Source: Rhodoblastus sphagnicola
Lineage (GTDB): Bacteria; Pseudomonadota; Alphaproteobacteria; Rhizobiales; Beijerinckiaceae
NCBI RefSeq assembly: GCF_002937075.1
Contig: NZ_NHSJ01000033.1
Coordinates: forward strand, 1 to 48,563
DNA length: 48,563 nucleotides
Direction: 5' to 3'
Shown here piece after piece: positions 9,254-20,768 of this stretch (the stretch's first letter is position 1; every line of letters starts with the position of its first letter). The notes beneath the pieces were generated by a model. It was not told the DNA's origin, ran no database searches, and was given only the letters and a program-made list of their open reading frames with translations. The position numbers were made by a program, and so were the translations under genes.

Positions 9254-9613
9254 TTGAACGCACAGCCGCAGATTTTCGGAACCTATCTTTTCGACGGCGC
9301 CGCCGCACAGCGCGGCTACGCGCTGAACAAGATGTGCTATTCCTTCAACAGCGCCGCCAATCGCGAAGCTTTCCTCGCCGGCGAGGAAGGCTACATGCGC
9401 GCTTACGGTCTGAATGAAGCGCAAGCGCAGGCCATTCGCGCGCGCGACGTTCTGGGCCTGCTGCACGCCGGCGGCAACGTCTATTACCTCGCCAAATTCG
9501 CCGGCATCCTTAAGCTCGACGTGCAGGATCTCGGCGCGGCGCAAACCGGCGTGAGCAAGGATGAATTCAAAGCGCGTCTCGTCGCGCAAAACAATCAGCC
9601 GGATCATCTCTGA
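9254..9613 (+). CDS. second LigA-like extradiol dioxygenase alpha subunit
   Basis: A 119-aa homologue of the LigA at 5761-6240, sharing the FDGAAAQRGYALNKMCYSF and LHAGGNVYYLAKFAGI segments but lacking its long C-terminal extension. The TTG start at 9254 follows a strong AGGGGAGG at 9241-9248. Its catalytic partner follows 25 bp downstream. The pair is separated from the main cluster by a 117-bp gap with a hairpin, so it may have its own promoter. It probably acts on protocatechuate or on a relative such as gallate or 3-O-methylgallate; the sequence does not decide. Confidence 0.82.
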   Translation: MNAQPQIFGTYLFDGAAAQRGYALNKMCYSFNSAANREAFLAGEEGYMRAYGLNEAQAQAIRARDVLGLLHAGGNVYYLAKFAGILKLDVQDLGAAQTGVSKDEFKARLVAQNNQPDHL

Positions 9614-9638
9614 AACGCGATCGCGAAGGATTATCATC

Positions 9639-10493
9639 ATGGCCAGGATTCTCGGCGCCCTCACCACATCCCACGTGCCGGCCATCGGCGGCGCTCTCGC
9701 CCGGGGGGCGCAGGACGAGCCCTATTGGAAGCCATTTTTCGACGGTTTCAAGCCGGTGCGCGCCTGGCTCGACGAAGTGAAGCCCGATGTCGCCGTGGTC
9801 TTCTACAACGATCACGGATTGAATTTTTTCCTCGACAAGCTGCCGACCTTCGCTGTCGGCGCAGCGAAACAATATGTCAATGAGGACGAGGGCTGGGGCA
9901 TCCCGAGCCTGCCCCCGATTCCGGGTATTCCCGAACTGTCGTGGGCGATCATCGAGCGGCTCGTCGCCAGCGATTTCGACGTGACCACTTGCCAGGAAAT
10001 GCTGGTCGACCACGCATTCACCTTGCCGCTGAAACTGTTCTGGCCCGAGACGTTCCAGACCATCGTCACCGTGCCGGTCTGCATCAACACTGTTCAGTTT
10101 CCTCTGCCGAGCGCGAAACGCTGCATCGCGCTGGGTCGGGAGATCGGTGAAGCTGTGGCGGCGTGGAACAGCGACAAGAAGGTGGTGATGGTTGGCTCGG
10201 GCGGCCTCAGCCACCAGCTCGAAGGCGAGCGCGCCGGCTTCATCAACAAGCCCTTCGATCTCGCCTTCATGCGGAGCCTGATCGACGATCCCGAATGGGC
10301 GGCGCAATACACCATTCCGCAGCTTGTCGAAAAGACCGGGACGCAGGGCGTCGAGCTGTTGATGTGGTTGGCCGCGCGCGCCGCCGTGCCGGGCGCCGTG
10401 CGCGAGGTTCACCGCAACTATCACATCCCCATCAGCAATACGGCCGCCGGCACGATGGCGATGGCCGCGAAGGATTTGATCGCGACGGAATGA
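9639..10493 (+). CDS. second LigB-like extradiol dioxygenase catalytic subunit
   Basis: A 284-aa type II extradiol dioxygenase with the same iron and catalytic residues as LigB at 6241: H12 (TSHVPAIG), H59 (YNDHG), SGGLSHQLEG for the catalytic His and GTQGVELLMW for the Glu ligand. Overall it is clearly diverged from the first copy, which suggests substrate specialisation rather than a recent duplication. The start ATG 9639 follows GAAGGA, and a longer in-frame start at 9561 would overlap the alpha subunit gene. It is the last gene of the plus-strand catabolic run; two terminator hairpins follow. Candidate substrates are protocatechuate, gallate or a methoxylated catechol. Confidence 0.85.
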   Translation: MARILGALTTSHVPAIGGALARGAQDEPYWKPFFDGFKPVRAWLDEVKPDVAVVFYNDHGLNFFLDKLPTFAVGAAKQYVNEDEGWGIPSLPPIPGIPELSWAIIERLVASDFDVTTCQEMLVDHAFTLPLKLFWPETFQTIVTVPVCINTVQFPLPSAKRCIALGREIGEAVAAWNSDKKVVMVGSGGLSHQLEGERAGFINKPFDLAFMRSLIDDPEWAAQYTIPQLVEKTGTQGVELLMWLAARAAVPGAVREVHRNYHIPISNTAAGTMAMAAKDLIATE

Positions 10494-10501
10494 AGCAGGA
10501 A

Positions 10502-10532
10502 CGCCCGTCGTCGGAATGCGGCGGGCGCTTTT
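10502..10532 (+). terminator. Rho-independent terminator after the lig cluster
   Basis: CGCCCGTCG and CGGCGGGCG pair over 9 bp (one wobble) around an 8-nt loop and are followed by CTTTT. It lies 8 bp after the second ligB stop codon. Confidence 0.75.
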
Positions 10533-10568
10533 GCTGTTCGTAATGATCGTTGAATGGCGCCAGCGCAG

Positions 10569-10588
10569 AAAAGCGCGGGGACGCTTTT
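10569..10588. terminator. bidirectional terminator between convergent lig and ferredoxin reductase genes
   Basis: AAAAGCG and CGCTTTT form a perfect 7-bp stem with a 6-nt loop. Each strand ends in a T-run, so it can serve both the plus-strand lig genes and the minus-strand electron-transfer genes. It abuts the reductase stop codon. Confidence 0.7.
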
Positions 10589-11821
10589 TCAGGCTGGCGC
10601 GCCGACAGCGAGCAGGTTTTTGAGATCGAAATCGGGATTGGAAACCTGTTCGATGGTCGGCGATAACGAGGCGTCGAGCAATTTGCGGGCGAGCATGTGA
10701 TCGCCCGGACGATTGACCGTATCGACGCCGATCAGCTTGCCTCCCCTGAAATAGAACAGGGAGAAGTGATTCTGCGCCATCGAGCCGCGCAGCGCCGCCT
10801 TGTCGGCCTGTGCCGAGGTTCCAGCCATTTGCAGCTTCGCGTCGTACTGGTCCGACCAGAACCAGGGCGCGGCATGAAAAGGCCGGTCCTTGCCCATCAG
10901 GGCCGCCGCCGCCGACTTGCCCTGCTCGACCGCGTTTTGCACCGATTCCAGTCGCGACAGCGCGCCATCGCCGTGACGGCGGGCCGTGCAATCGCCCGCG
11001 GCGAAAATCGCGGGGTCGCTGGTGCGAGAACAGGCGTCCACGATCACGCCGCGATCACAGGCGAGCCCGGCGCTGCGCGCCAGCTCGTCGTTGGCGACCG
11101 CGCCCACGCCGACCACGACGAGATCGGCCGGGAAGGACCGACCATCGGCGGTCTCCACGGCGCGCACGGAGCCATTCTCGCCGACGAGGCGCGAAACCTT
11201 GGCGTTGGTGATCGCGTGGACGCCATGACCGGCATGCAGGCGCGCGACATATTCCGAGACCGCAGGCGAGGCGACGCGCGCCAGCAGCCTGTCCATGGCT
11301 TCGAGCACGATCACGGAACGTCCACGCTTGCGCGCGGCGGCCGCAACTTCAAGGCCGATGAAGCCGCCGCCGATGACAACGACATTATCGGCCCTGTCGA
11401 TCCGTGCGCCGATCTCCGCGGAATCCTCAAGCGTGCGCAGCGAGGCGACTCCGCTGAGGCGCGCGCCTTCGATGCCAAGTTCGCGCGGACGCGAACCGGT
11501 CGCCAGCACGAGGCCCGCGCATTGCCGGCGACTGCCATCGTCCAGCACGATGGAGTGCGCGTCGGGTTCGATGGCGCTGACCGTGTGTGCGGCGCACAGC
11601 TCTATCCGCTTCTTGGCGAAAAATTCCGCTCCGCGAATGGTGAGTTGGGCGGCGGGCGTCTCGCCGAGCAAATAGCCCTTGGAGAGCGGCGGGCGGTTGT
11701 AGGGCGCGTGCTTTTCGGCGCCGTAGATCACGATTTCGTCCCGCCAGCCTTCCGCGCGCAGGGCCTCGGCGGCAGCGAGGCCCGCCTGGCCTGCGCCGAC
11801 GATAATGATCGGCTCCCCCAT
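10589..11821 (-). CDS. NAD(P)H-dependent ferredoxin reductase (putidaredoxin/palustrisredoxin reductase-like)
   Basis: This FAD flavoprotein takes electrons from NADH to the neighbouring [2Fe-2S] ferredoxin. It has an N-terminal FAD motif (IIIVGAGQAGLAAAEAL), YNRPPLSKGYL typical of oxygenase-coupled reductases, an NAD motif (VVVIGGGFIGLEVAAAARKRG) and a second FAD motif (IFAAGDCTA), followed by FWSDQYDAKLQMAG in the C-terminal domain. The 410-aa length is that of putidaredoxin reductase. ATG 11821 overlaps the ferredoxin stop codon by one base (TGATG), so the two are translationally coupled; a frame opening further upstream would read through the ferredoxin gene and is rejected. It forms one set with the ferredoxin and P450. 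Confidence 0.9.
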   Translation of the reverse strand: MGEPIIIVGAGQAGLAAAEALRAEGWRDEIVIYGAEKHAPYNRPPLSKGYLLGETPAAQLTIRGAEFFAKKRIELCAAHTVSAIEPDAHSIVLDDGSRRQCAGLVLATGSRPRELGIEGARLSGVASLRTLEDSAEIGARIDRADNVVVIGGGFIGLEVAAAARKRGRSVIVLEAMDRLLARVASPAVSEYVARLHAGHGVHAITNAKVSRLVGENGSVRAVETADGRSFPADLVVVGVGAVANDELARSAGLACDRGVIVDACSRTSDPAIFAAGDCTARRHGDGALSRLESVQNAVEQGKSAAAALMGKDRPFHAAPWFWSDQYDAKLQMAGTSAQADKAALRGSMAQNHFSLFYFRGGKLIGVDTVNRPGDHMLARKLLDASLSPTIEQVSNPDFDLKNLLAVGAPA

Positions 11822-12144
11822 CAGCTCTGCGCCTCCGGCATGCGCACGATCAGGCCTTCGAGATCGGGCGCCATCTTGATCTGACAGCTCAGGCGGCTGT
11901 TGGGCAGGCGCGCGGCGACGACGTTGTCGAGCATTTCGAGCTCTGTTTGCGTCGGTGTCGGGAGGTGGGCCGCGGGCTCGCCCTCGATATAGCAATGGCA
12001 GGTGGCGCAGGCGCAGGAGCCGCCGCATTCCGCCTCAATGCCCTCGACGCCCTGAGACGTCGCCGCCTGCATCAGCGTCCAGCCATCGGCGATGTCGATT
12101 TCGACTTCAGCGCCTTGGGGTTCAATAAAGGTGATCCTGGTCAT
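11821..12144 (-). CDS. [2Fe-2S] ferredoxin of the adrenodoxin/putidaredoxin type
   Basis: A 107-aa electron carrier between the reductase and the P450. Cluster ligands are C40, C46, C49 and C87, with the C-x5-C-x2-C spacing (ECGGSCACATC) and the late LSCQIK typical of this type. Two more cysteines (C44 and C51) lie in the same loop. The C-terminus is short and acidic-hydrophobic. It is encoded between P450 (82 bp upstream) and reductase (1-base overlap), giving a complete class I P450 system. Confidence 0.92.
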   Translation of the reverse strand: MTRITFIEPQGAEVEIDIADGWTLMQAATSQGVEGIEAECGGSCACATCHCYIEGEPAAHLPTPTQTELEMLDNVVAARLPNSRLSCQIKMAPDLEGLIVRMPEAQS

Positions 12145-12172
12145 TCTGAACGTCTCTCATGTTGTCGAGCCA

Positions 12173-12194
12173 CCGGCGCGGGGTGAGGCGCCGG
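12173..12194 (-). other. hairpin between P450 and ferredoxin genes
   Basis: CCGGCGC and GCGCCGG pair perfectly around an 8-nt loop in the 82-bp gap between the P450 stop and the ferredoxin start. There is no T-run, so it more likely stabilises or attenuates the message than ends it. Confidence 0.4.
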
Positions 12195-12226
12195 CGTGTA
12201 TCTGCAAGTTAAGGCGTGGCGTGCGG

Positions 12227-13408
12227 TCAGCGCGCGGTGGCGGACGTCACGCGCGCAAGCTCGAGACGCAACGGGCTGCGGAAGGTGGAGGAGGGCATCC
12301 AGGGCAGTTGCTCCTGCACGCGCGCGTAATCGGGAACGACCGCGTGGAATTCCTCCATAGCGATGTTCAGCGCGAGGCGCGCGATCGCATTGCCGAGGCA
12401 GGCGTGGACGCCGCCGCCGAAGCCCAGATGTCCTTTGGGGCGACGCGCCAGATCGTAAACATCGGCGTTGGCGAACTGCCGGTCGTCGCGATTGCCCGAT
12501 CCATAGGCGAGGCATACGAAATCGCCCTCGCGCATGGTCTTGCCGTGGATGTCCACGTCACGCGTCAGGCAGCGGCGGAAGCGCTGGCCCGATGTGTTGT
12601 AGCGCAGCGATTCCTCGATGGCGTCCGGAAGCCGGGCCGGATCGGCGACGACCGCGCGGCGCGCGTCGGCGTGGTCGGCGAGATTGAGCGTCAGCATCGA
12701 CATGAAGCCGCCGAGCGACTCGATGCCGGCCATGATCAAGGTCGTGGTGGTCAGCAACACCTCGCGTTCGTCGAGCCGGTCGCCGTCGATTTCAGCCAGG
12801 CTGAAATGCGAGATCAGGTCGTCTTGCGGATTGGCGCGGCGTTCCGCGATCACCTTGGACGCATAGTCCTGCATCCAGGTGTAGGCGGCGATATGCTCCG
12901 GCCCCTTGGTGCGGGTGCGCGGATCTGACTGCACCATCAGCACCGCTTTTTCCCGCACCACCGCTTCATCGCCAAGAGGCAGGCCAAGCGCCGCAAACAG
13001 AACGCGCACCGTAAATTTGGACGTGAAGTCGGCGATGAAATCGAATTGCGCGGAATCCTTGAGGTCGCCGGCGACGTCACGCGCGATGCCTCGGATCGGC
13101 TCAGCGAGTCCTTCCAGATTGCGCTTGAGGAAGGCGCGCTGCACCAGGCCGCGCAGGCGGTCATGCCGTGGCGGATCGGTGGTGCCGAGCGTCGCGCCGG
13201 CGCGGTTGGGCAGTTCCGTCATCAGGTTGCCCTTGGCCGAGGAATAGGTCCGCCAATCGTTCAGCGCCGTCACAATATCGGCGTAGCGCGTCAGCACCCA
13301 GATGTTCGCTTCCTCGCTCCAGTAGCACGGGAAGTCGTCGCGCAGGCGCTTGTAAAAAGGGAAGGGGTCGGCGTCCACCGCCGGCGAATAGGGATCGAAT
13401 GAGAACAT
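12227..13408 (-). CDS. cytochrome P450, candidate aromatic O-demethylase
   Basis: A soluble 393-aa bacterial P450. The haem loop is FGGGVHACLG (residues 330-339, ligand C337) and the K-helix ExxR is E266-R269. The I-helix reads AGIES at 227-231, so the usual acid-Thr pair is Glu-Ser. Ferredoxin and reductase genes follow on the same strand and an AraC regulator precedes it by 78 bp. That gene borders pobA, so the likely substrate is one that yields 4-hydroxybenzoate, such as 4-methoxybenzoate. It does not closely resemble CYP199A or GcoA from memory, so the substrate remains inference. The start ATG 13408 has a strong AGGAGGAG site. Confidence 0.85.
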   Translation of the reverse strand: MFSFDPYSPAVDADPFPFYKRLRDDFPCYWSEEANIWVLTRYADIVTALNDWRTYSSAKGNLMTELPNRAGATLGTTDPPRHDRLRGLVQRAFLKRNLEGLAEPIRGIARDVAGDLKDSAQFDFIADFTSKFTVRVLFAALGLPLGDEAVVREKAVLMVQSDPRTRTKGPEHIAAYTWMQDYASKVIAERRANPQDDLISHFSLAEIDGDRLDEREVLLTTTTLIMAGIESLGGFMSMLTLNLADHADARRAVVADPARLPDAIEESLRYNTSGQRFRRCLTRDVDIHGKTMREGDFVCLAYGSGNRDDRQFANADVYDLARRPKGHLGFGGGVHACLGNAIARLALNIAMEEFHAVVPDYARVQEQLPWMPSSTFRSPLRLELARVTSATAR

Positions 13409-13486
13409 GAAGTCTCCTCCTCTTTTGCTCTTTCCGGCGACGGTAAGAGCGCGAGGCGGCAGACGGAATGGATGATTTTTTCTGAT

Positions 13487-14416
13487 TCATGCAGTTTCCG
13501 GACGCAGTCCGCGCGGTTCACGCTCTCCGCTCAGCCGCGCGCGGAACTGCTTCGCCGATACGCCGCTTGCGGCGGTGAAGACGCGACTGAAATAGGCGGG
13601 ATCCTCAAAGCCGAGCGTGTAGGAAATCGTGGAGACTGGCAGGTTGGTGAAAACGAGGTTGCGGCGCGCCTCCTGAATGAGGCGCTCCTGGATGAGTTGC
13701 GCCGCCGAGAGTCCGGTCGCAGCGCGCAGGGCTCTGCTCAAATGGGTGGCGCTGACGCCCAGAGCGCGAGCGTAGTCCTGCACTTTCCAGTGCTGACGGT
13801 AGTGTTCTTCCCGCAGCTCCTCGAACCTGCGCGCCAGCGGGTTCAGATCTCGCGGCGTCTGCGCTTCGCTCTGCTCCGCGCCAGCGCGCGCCGCGGCGCC
13901 CAGAAGCGCGCCGCAAAGCGAGCGCAACACCTGCGCGCGGGCGAAAAGGCGTTCGGCGAATTCCCGGAAAATCTGCGTCATCAGATCGGCGGCGACATCG
14001 TCCACGTTTGCGGCGAAAGCGGCGTTGAGGTAGCGGCGCAACCCCTCTTTCGCCGGGAGATTTTCATCGAGAAATTCGCTGGCGAGCGTGACCACGAAGC
14101 CTTGCGTTCCCGGCGCGAAACTGAAGGCGTGAATGACGCTTGCGGGCACATTGGCCAGGCGGTTCGCGACGAGGTCCTCGCGCCTGTCGTCAAAACGCGC
14201 GAGGCCCCCGCCGCTGGTGACCAGGATGATCTGATGCAGCCGTGTGTGCCGGTGTGGCGTCAGCTCCCAGTCGTGCAGCGAGGCGCGATCGAAAATAGTT
14301 TCGCAATGCACGACGTCCGGCAGATCGCCCGTCTCGCCGAACAGGTTGAAATTGGCGATCTCAGAAGTCGTCAGCGCCATGTCGTGTTTCTGCAAGTCTT
14401 TGATCGTTCGCTCCAT
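13487..14416 (-). CDS. AraC-family regulator, probable PobC/PobR-type activator
   Basis: The N-terminal half is a cupin-like effector domain (HDWELTPHRHTRLHQIILVTSGG), and the C-terminal 100 residues hold two helix-turn-helix motifs (VQDYARALGVSATHLSRALR and ISYTLGFEDPAYFSRVF). It is divergent from pobA with about 67 bp between starts and lies upstream of the P450 genes on the same strand. AraC-type regulators of pobA that sense 4-hydroxybenzoate are known in pseudomonads and rhizobia, so control of pobA and perhaps of the P450 operon is likely. The start is uncertain: ATG 14416 is used, and ATG 14380 is also plausible. Confidence 0.82.
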   Translation of the reverse strand: MERTIKDLQKHDMALTTSEIANFNLFGETGDLPDVVHCETIFDRASLHDWELTPHRHTRLHQIILVTSGGGLARFDDRREDLVANRLANVPASVIHAFSFAPGTQGFVVTLASEFLDENLPAKEGLRRYLNAAFAANVDDVAADLMTQIFREFAERLFARAQVLRSLCGALLGAAARAGAEQSEAQTPRDLNPLARRFEELREEHYRQHWKVQDYARALGVSATHLSRALRAATGLSAAQLIQERLIQEARRNLVFTNLPVSTISYTLGFEDPAYFSRVFTAASGVSAKQFRARLSGEREPRGLRPETA

Positions 14417-14447
14417 TCGGAGCACGCGAACCGAAGGCTAAAGTTGA

Positions 14448-15656
<1,209 letters not shown>

Positions 15657-15663
15657 TCGAACG

Positions 15664-15687
15664 CGTCCCCGGCGGAAGCCGGGGACG
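15664..15687 (+). terminator. hairpin after pobA
   Basis: CGTCCCCGGC and GCCGGGGACG form a perfect 10-bp stem with a GGAA loop, 8 bp after the pobA stop. No T-run follows. It could be a factor-assisted terminator or a repetitive extragenic palindrome. Confidence 0.5.
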
Positions 15688-15798
15688 ATCAGACCACGCC
15701 GATCCGGTTGATGCAGACCCACGGCACAGGATGGGGCGCGCGCTCGATGCAATGGCGAAAAACTCGTTATGGGTGGGGCCCCGCTGAGCCTCGATCTA

Positions 15799-15829
15799 CT
15801 CCCGCTCCCCGCTCGCGGGGCGAGGGGAG
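15799..15829. repeat. imperfect GC-rich extragenic palindrome
   Basis: A long, bulged stem is built around CCCCGC-TC-GCGGGG, with flanking CTCCC and GGGAG arms. Similar dispersed palindromes occur in many alphaproteobacterial genomes (general knowledge). It lies in the 342-bp gene-free stretch 15657-15998 between convergent pobA and the ATPase gene; apart from the two hairpins I see no gene there. Confidence 0.4.
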
Positions 15830-15998
15830 GCGGAGCGAAGGCGTCGTCGATGTAGAACTGGGTCGGTCGAAGAAGGGACAGAGGTCCGACAATAGCGACT
15901 GACGCACGGCTTTCCGGCTTTTATCAACTCGTTCCGCCCGGCGCCTGTGGCAACGAGGCGGGCATCGCTCCGACGCCCGCCTCCAAAGACTGACAACT

Positions 15999-18012
<2,014 letters not shown>

Positions 18013-18026
<14 letters not shown>

Positions 18027-18867
18027 AGGCAGGGCTCCGTTCGGCGATCAACACCAGCATGTCGTCAACAGTGCGGGGCGGCGCGGCGTCTTGCGCGAGC
18101 AGGCCGCGGGTTTTCAGGGCGCCGGCCAGACGGGCGAGCAGGGGCGGGGCGAGCCGCGCCTCCGCAAGGGCGCGCTCATTGGTGAGCAGTTCGGTCGCCG
18201 GCCCTTGAGCGATGACGCCGCCGTTGCGGAACAGGGCGGCCTCGTCGGCAAAGGACCAGGCGAAATCGACTTCGTGGGTCGTGAAGATGAGCGTGGTTCC
18301 GGCGTCGGAGAGGCGTTGCAACGCCTCCGTCAGCAAGGCCGAGCCCTGTTGGTCGAGACCGGCGGTCGGCTCGTCGAGCATCAGGATTTCCGGGCGCATG
18401 GCGATGGCGCCCGCAATGGCCGCGCGCTTTTTTTGTCCGAAGGACAGCATGTGCGTGGGGCGGTCGGCCAGGTGGGAGATGTTGAGCGCGGCGAGCGCCT
18501 CCGCGACGCGCTGGCGCGCCTCGTCCTCGCCAAGGCCGAGATTGAGCGGGCCGAAGGACACATCCTCGGCCACCGACGCCGCAAACAGCTGATCGTCGGC
18601 GTCCTGGAGCACGAGCCCCACGCGTCTGCGCCAGTCGTTGAGCGCTTGCCGGCCATAGCTCATGCGCGCGCCGTCGAGCCGGATCTCGCCGGAGGCCGGG
18701 CGCAGCGAACCGTTGAGATGCAGCAGCAGCGTGGTCTTGCCCGCGCCGTTCGGTCCGAGGATCGCCAGTTTGCGTCCGCGAGGGATACGCAGATCGAGGC
18801 CGTCGAGCGCAGTGACGCCACCCGGGTAGCGATAGGTGAGGCCGGAAACATCCATCAGCGGCGTCAT
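18013..18867 (-). CDS. cbiO: cobalt ECF transporter ATP-binding protein CbiO
   Basis: The ABC ATPase energises the ECF-type cobalt importer. Walker A is GPNGAGKTT (38-46), the Q-loop is in VGLVLQDADDQLF, the signature is LSFGQ (141-145), Walker B is ILMLDEP (161-167) and the switch His is in FTTHEVDF. DDQLF after the Q-loop is typical of ECF ATPases. Length is 284 aa. ATG 18867 overlaps the cbiQ stop by 4 bp (ATGA), and its own end overlaps the ATPase start by 14 bp. Confidence 0.92.
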
Positions 18868-19589
18868 GCGAACAGTCCTACCAGGGCGATGGCGGCGAGA
18901 GTTGCGCTGATGGCGGCCAATCCCGAAGCCGTGGCGGCGGTTCGGTCGGCCAGCACACGCATCTCGCCGCGCCAGCCGCGAGATGCGAGCGCAATTTCCA
19001 TGCGGCGCGCGCGGTCGAGGGCGCGCGGCAGCAGGTTGGCGGCGATCAGGCCCGCGGACATCACGCGGCGGCGCGCGGTGGCGTGGCCGAGCCTCGCCGC
19101 CTGCGCGGCGTCCATCGCCACGGCGGAGTCTCCGAGGATGAAAAGGAACCGGTACATCAGCAGCGCAAGGTCCACGATTTCGCTGGGAAGGCCGAGCCTG
19201 CCCAGACCTCCAACCAGGTCGCTCGCCGGCGTGGTCAGCGCCAGGAACAGCATGCAGGTCAAGCCGGCGACCGAACGGGCGACGAGCGCGCCCGCCTCAG
19301 CGAAGCCGCCTGGCGCGAGGCCAATGCCGTGCGCGTCGACGCGCAGCGCGAGCGTCACCACGCCCACAGCCAGAAAGCCGAGCGGCGCGGCCATGCAGCC
19401 GAACCAGAGGCGGGGAGAAACGCGCGCGCCGACGAGCGCAGCCGCCGACATCGTGGATGCGACAAGCACAGCGGCGGCGGGCTTGAGCGCCAGGGCGAGA
19501 ACAAGCAGGCCGAGCGCGAGCAAGGTTTTTTCCGCCAGCGGCTTGCGCCGCCAGCGGTTCAGATGGGCCTCGCGGTCAATGGGCGACAT
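18864..19589 (-). CDS. cbiQ: cobalt ECF transporter transmembrane protein CbiQ
   Basis: The transmembrane coupling subunit of the importer, 241 aa. Several hydrophobic helices are visible (for example LLALGLLVLALALKPAAAVL near the N-terminus). The cytosolic coupling segment includes RALDRARRMEIALASRGWRG, which holds the A-R-G-type motif that binds the ATPase in ECF T-proteins. It overlaps cbiN by 14 bp upstream and cbiO by 4 bp downstream, so the complex is probably made in fixed ratio. Confidence 0.9.
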   Translation of the reverse strand: MSPIDREAHLNRWRRKPLAEKTLLALGLLVLALALKPAAAVLVASTMSAAALVGARVSPRLWFGCMAAPLGFLAVGVVTLALRVDAHGIGLAPGGFAEAGALVARSVAGLTCMLFLALTTPASDLVGGLGRLGLPSEIVDLALLMYRFLFILGDSAVAMDAAQAARLGHATARRRVMSAGLIAANLLPRALDRARRMEIALASRGWRGEMRVLADRTAATASGLAAISATLAAIALVGLFA

Positions 19590-19857
19590 TCTTCTGTCCG
19601 GCGCGCCGTCCGATCACATAGCCCACCAGGCCGGCGCCGATCGCCGCCTGCAAGGCGAACAGGCCGGTCTCGACTTCACCGCTCGGCGGCTTCCACAAGG
19701 GTTCGAACCAGGGCTTGTAGCCCGGCCTGGCGTCGCTGATGGCTTCGGAGCCGCGATCGTCGGCGCCCTTGAACTCGCCTCCGAGGCCAGGAATGACGAG
19801 AGGCGCGGCGATGATGGCGAGAGCGGCGACCACGAGCCACAGAGAACGGTTTTTCAT
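19576..19857 (-). CDS. cbiN: cobalt transport auxiliary subunit CbiN
   Basis: A 93-aa membrane protein with one N-terminal and one C-terminal helix joined by a periplasmic loop. The loop reads [13 protein letters not shown] and [17 protein letters not shown] and the second helix [19 protein letters not shown]; these are hallmarks of CbiN, which loads Co(II) onto CbiM. Its presence favours cobalt over nickel. The ATG at 19857 overlaps the cbiM stop codon by 4 bp. Confidence 0.92.
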   Translation of the reverse strand: MKNRSLWLVVAALAIIAAPLVIPGLGGEFKGADDRGSEAISDARPGYKPWFEPLWKPPSGEVETGLFALQAAIGAGLVGYVIGRRAGQKNVAH

Positions 19858-20525
19858 TGGCGGACCTCACCGGCGAGAATTGCGATTTCGTCGGGTTTTC
19901 CCGCGCTTCCGGACAGGGCGTTCATCACCACGACCGTCAGCAATCCCTCGGCGATGGCGAGCGGAATCTGCGTAACCGCGTAAATGCTGGCGAATTTGAC
20001 GAAGGCGCCGACGACGCCGCTCTCGGCGTCGGGATAGGCGAGCGACAATTGGACGGCGGTGGTGACGTAAGTCGAGAGGTCGCCGAGCGCGGCGGCGGCG
20101 AACACGGACACCGCGACGGAAACGCCGAAGGATTGCAGCAGACGCCAGAGGCCATAGCTGACCCAGGGTCCCACAATCGCCATGGAGAACACATTGGCGC
20201 CAAGCGTGGTCAGGCCGCCATGCGCGATCAGCAGAGCCTGGAACAGGAGGATGATCGTGCCGAGCACCGCCATGACCGACGGGCCGAAGATCACAGCGCC
20301 GAGGCCGACGCCGGTCGGATGGGTGCAGGAGCCGGTCACGCTGGGCATTTTCAGAGCCGAGAGCACGAAGGCAAAGGCGCCGGAGGCCGCCAGATTTAGA
20401 CGGGCCTCGGGCCGCTCGCGCAGGATCTTGCGCGTCGACAGGCAGCCGGCGATGACGAACGGCGATGAAATCACGAACCACCCGACGGCATGGCCGACTG
20501 GGAGAAACCCTTCCATAATGTGCAT
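19854..20525 (-). CDS. cbiM: cobalt ECF transporter substrate-binding membrane protein CbiM
   Basis: The S-component that binds the metal. The mature N-terminus [13 protein letters not shown] provides His2 and the N-terminal metal site typical of CbiM/NikM; later [13 protein letters not shown] and [18 protein letters not shown] are also diagnostic. The product is 223 aa with six or seven hydrophobic segments. I chose ATG 20525 because the family needs MHI at the start and a strong GGGAGGTC lies before it; longer frames lack sense. It is the first gene of cbiMNQO-ATPase. The 243-bp divergent region to the receiver gene holds a folded leader but no convincing cobalamin riboswitch. Confidence 0.92.
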   Translation of the reverse strand: MHIMEGFLPVGHAVGWFVISSPFVIAGCLSTRKILRERPEARLNLAASGAFAFVLSALKMPSVTGSCTHPTGVGLGAVIFGPSVMAVLGTIILLFQALLIAHGGLTTLGANVFSMAIVGPWVSYGLWRLLQSFGVSVAVSVFAAAALGDLSTYVTTAVQLSLAYPDAESGVVGAFVKFASIYAVTQIPLAIAEGLLTVVVMNALSGSAGKPDEIAILAGEVRQ

Positions 20526-20583
20526 TTCTGACCTCCCGGTATTTGCAAGCTCCCGTAAGACAGGAACGGCGCGCCGTGTCATG

Positions 20584-20629
20584 CCGCCAAGTCCGCGCTT
20601 CAAAGACTTGCCTTTTTGTCCGGCGGAAA
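20584..20629 (-). promoter_or_regulatory. structured leader upstream of cbiM
   Basis: On the minus strand CCGCC and GGCGG enclose CAAGTC/GACTTG, a perfect 6-bp stem with an 11-nt loop and an A-rich internal bulge. It lies some 60-100 nt before cbiM. It could be a cis-acting metal- or cofactor-responsive element. It does not match the cobalamin riboswitch core that I know. Confidence 0.3.
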
Positions 20630-20768
20630 TGTTGGCCTCCGGCGACCGGCGAAAATAGCCACCTGTTTGCGCGGCATTACGTTGATTGGAAGCGAAAAAG
20701 GGCGGCTTATTCGGTCCTGGCGCCAGCGATAGTCTTGAATGGAGTTGCAAATCTGGAGGCGCCCGCAG

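Noticed and set aside
10494-10588. Small gene between lig and reductase genes
   Set aside because: The 95 bp are filled by two terminator hairpins; no ribosome site or coding bias is seen.
11822-12028. Longer N-terminus for the ferredoxin reductase
   Set aside because: The extension lies wholly inside the ferredoxin gene in another frame; the reductase FAD motif begins right after ATG 11821.
20526-20768. Cobalamin riboswitch before cbiM
   Set aside because: I looked on the minus strand for the B12 box (CAGGAGACCTGCC-like), GCCACTG and the GGGAA elements and found none in the right order. Only a different hairpin is present.
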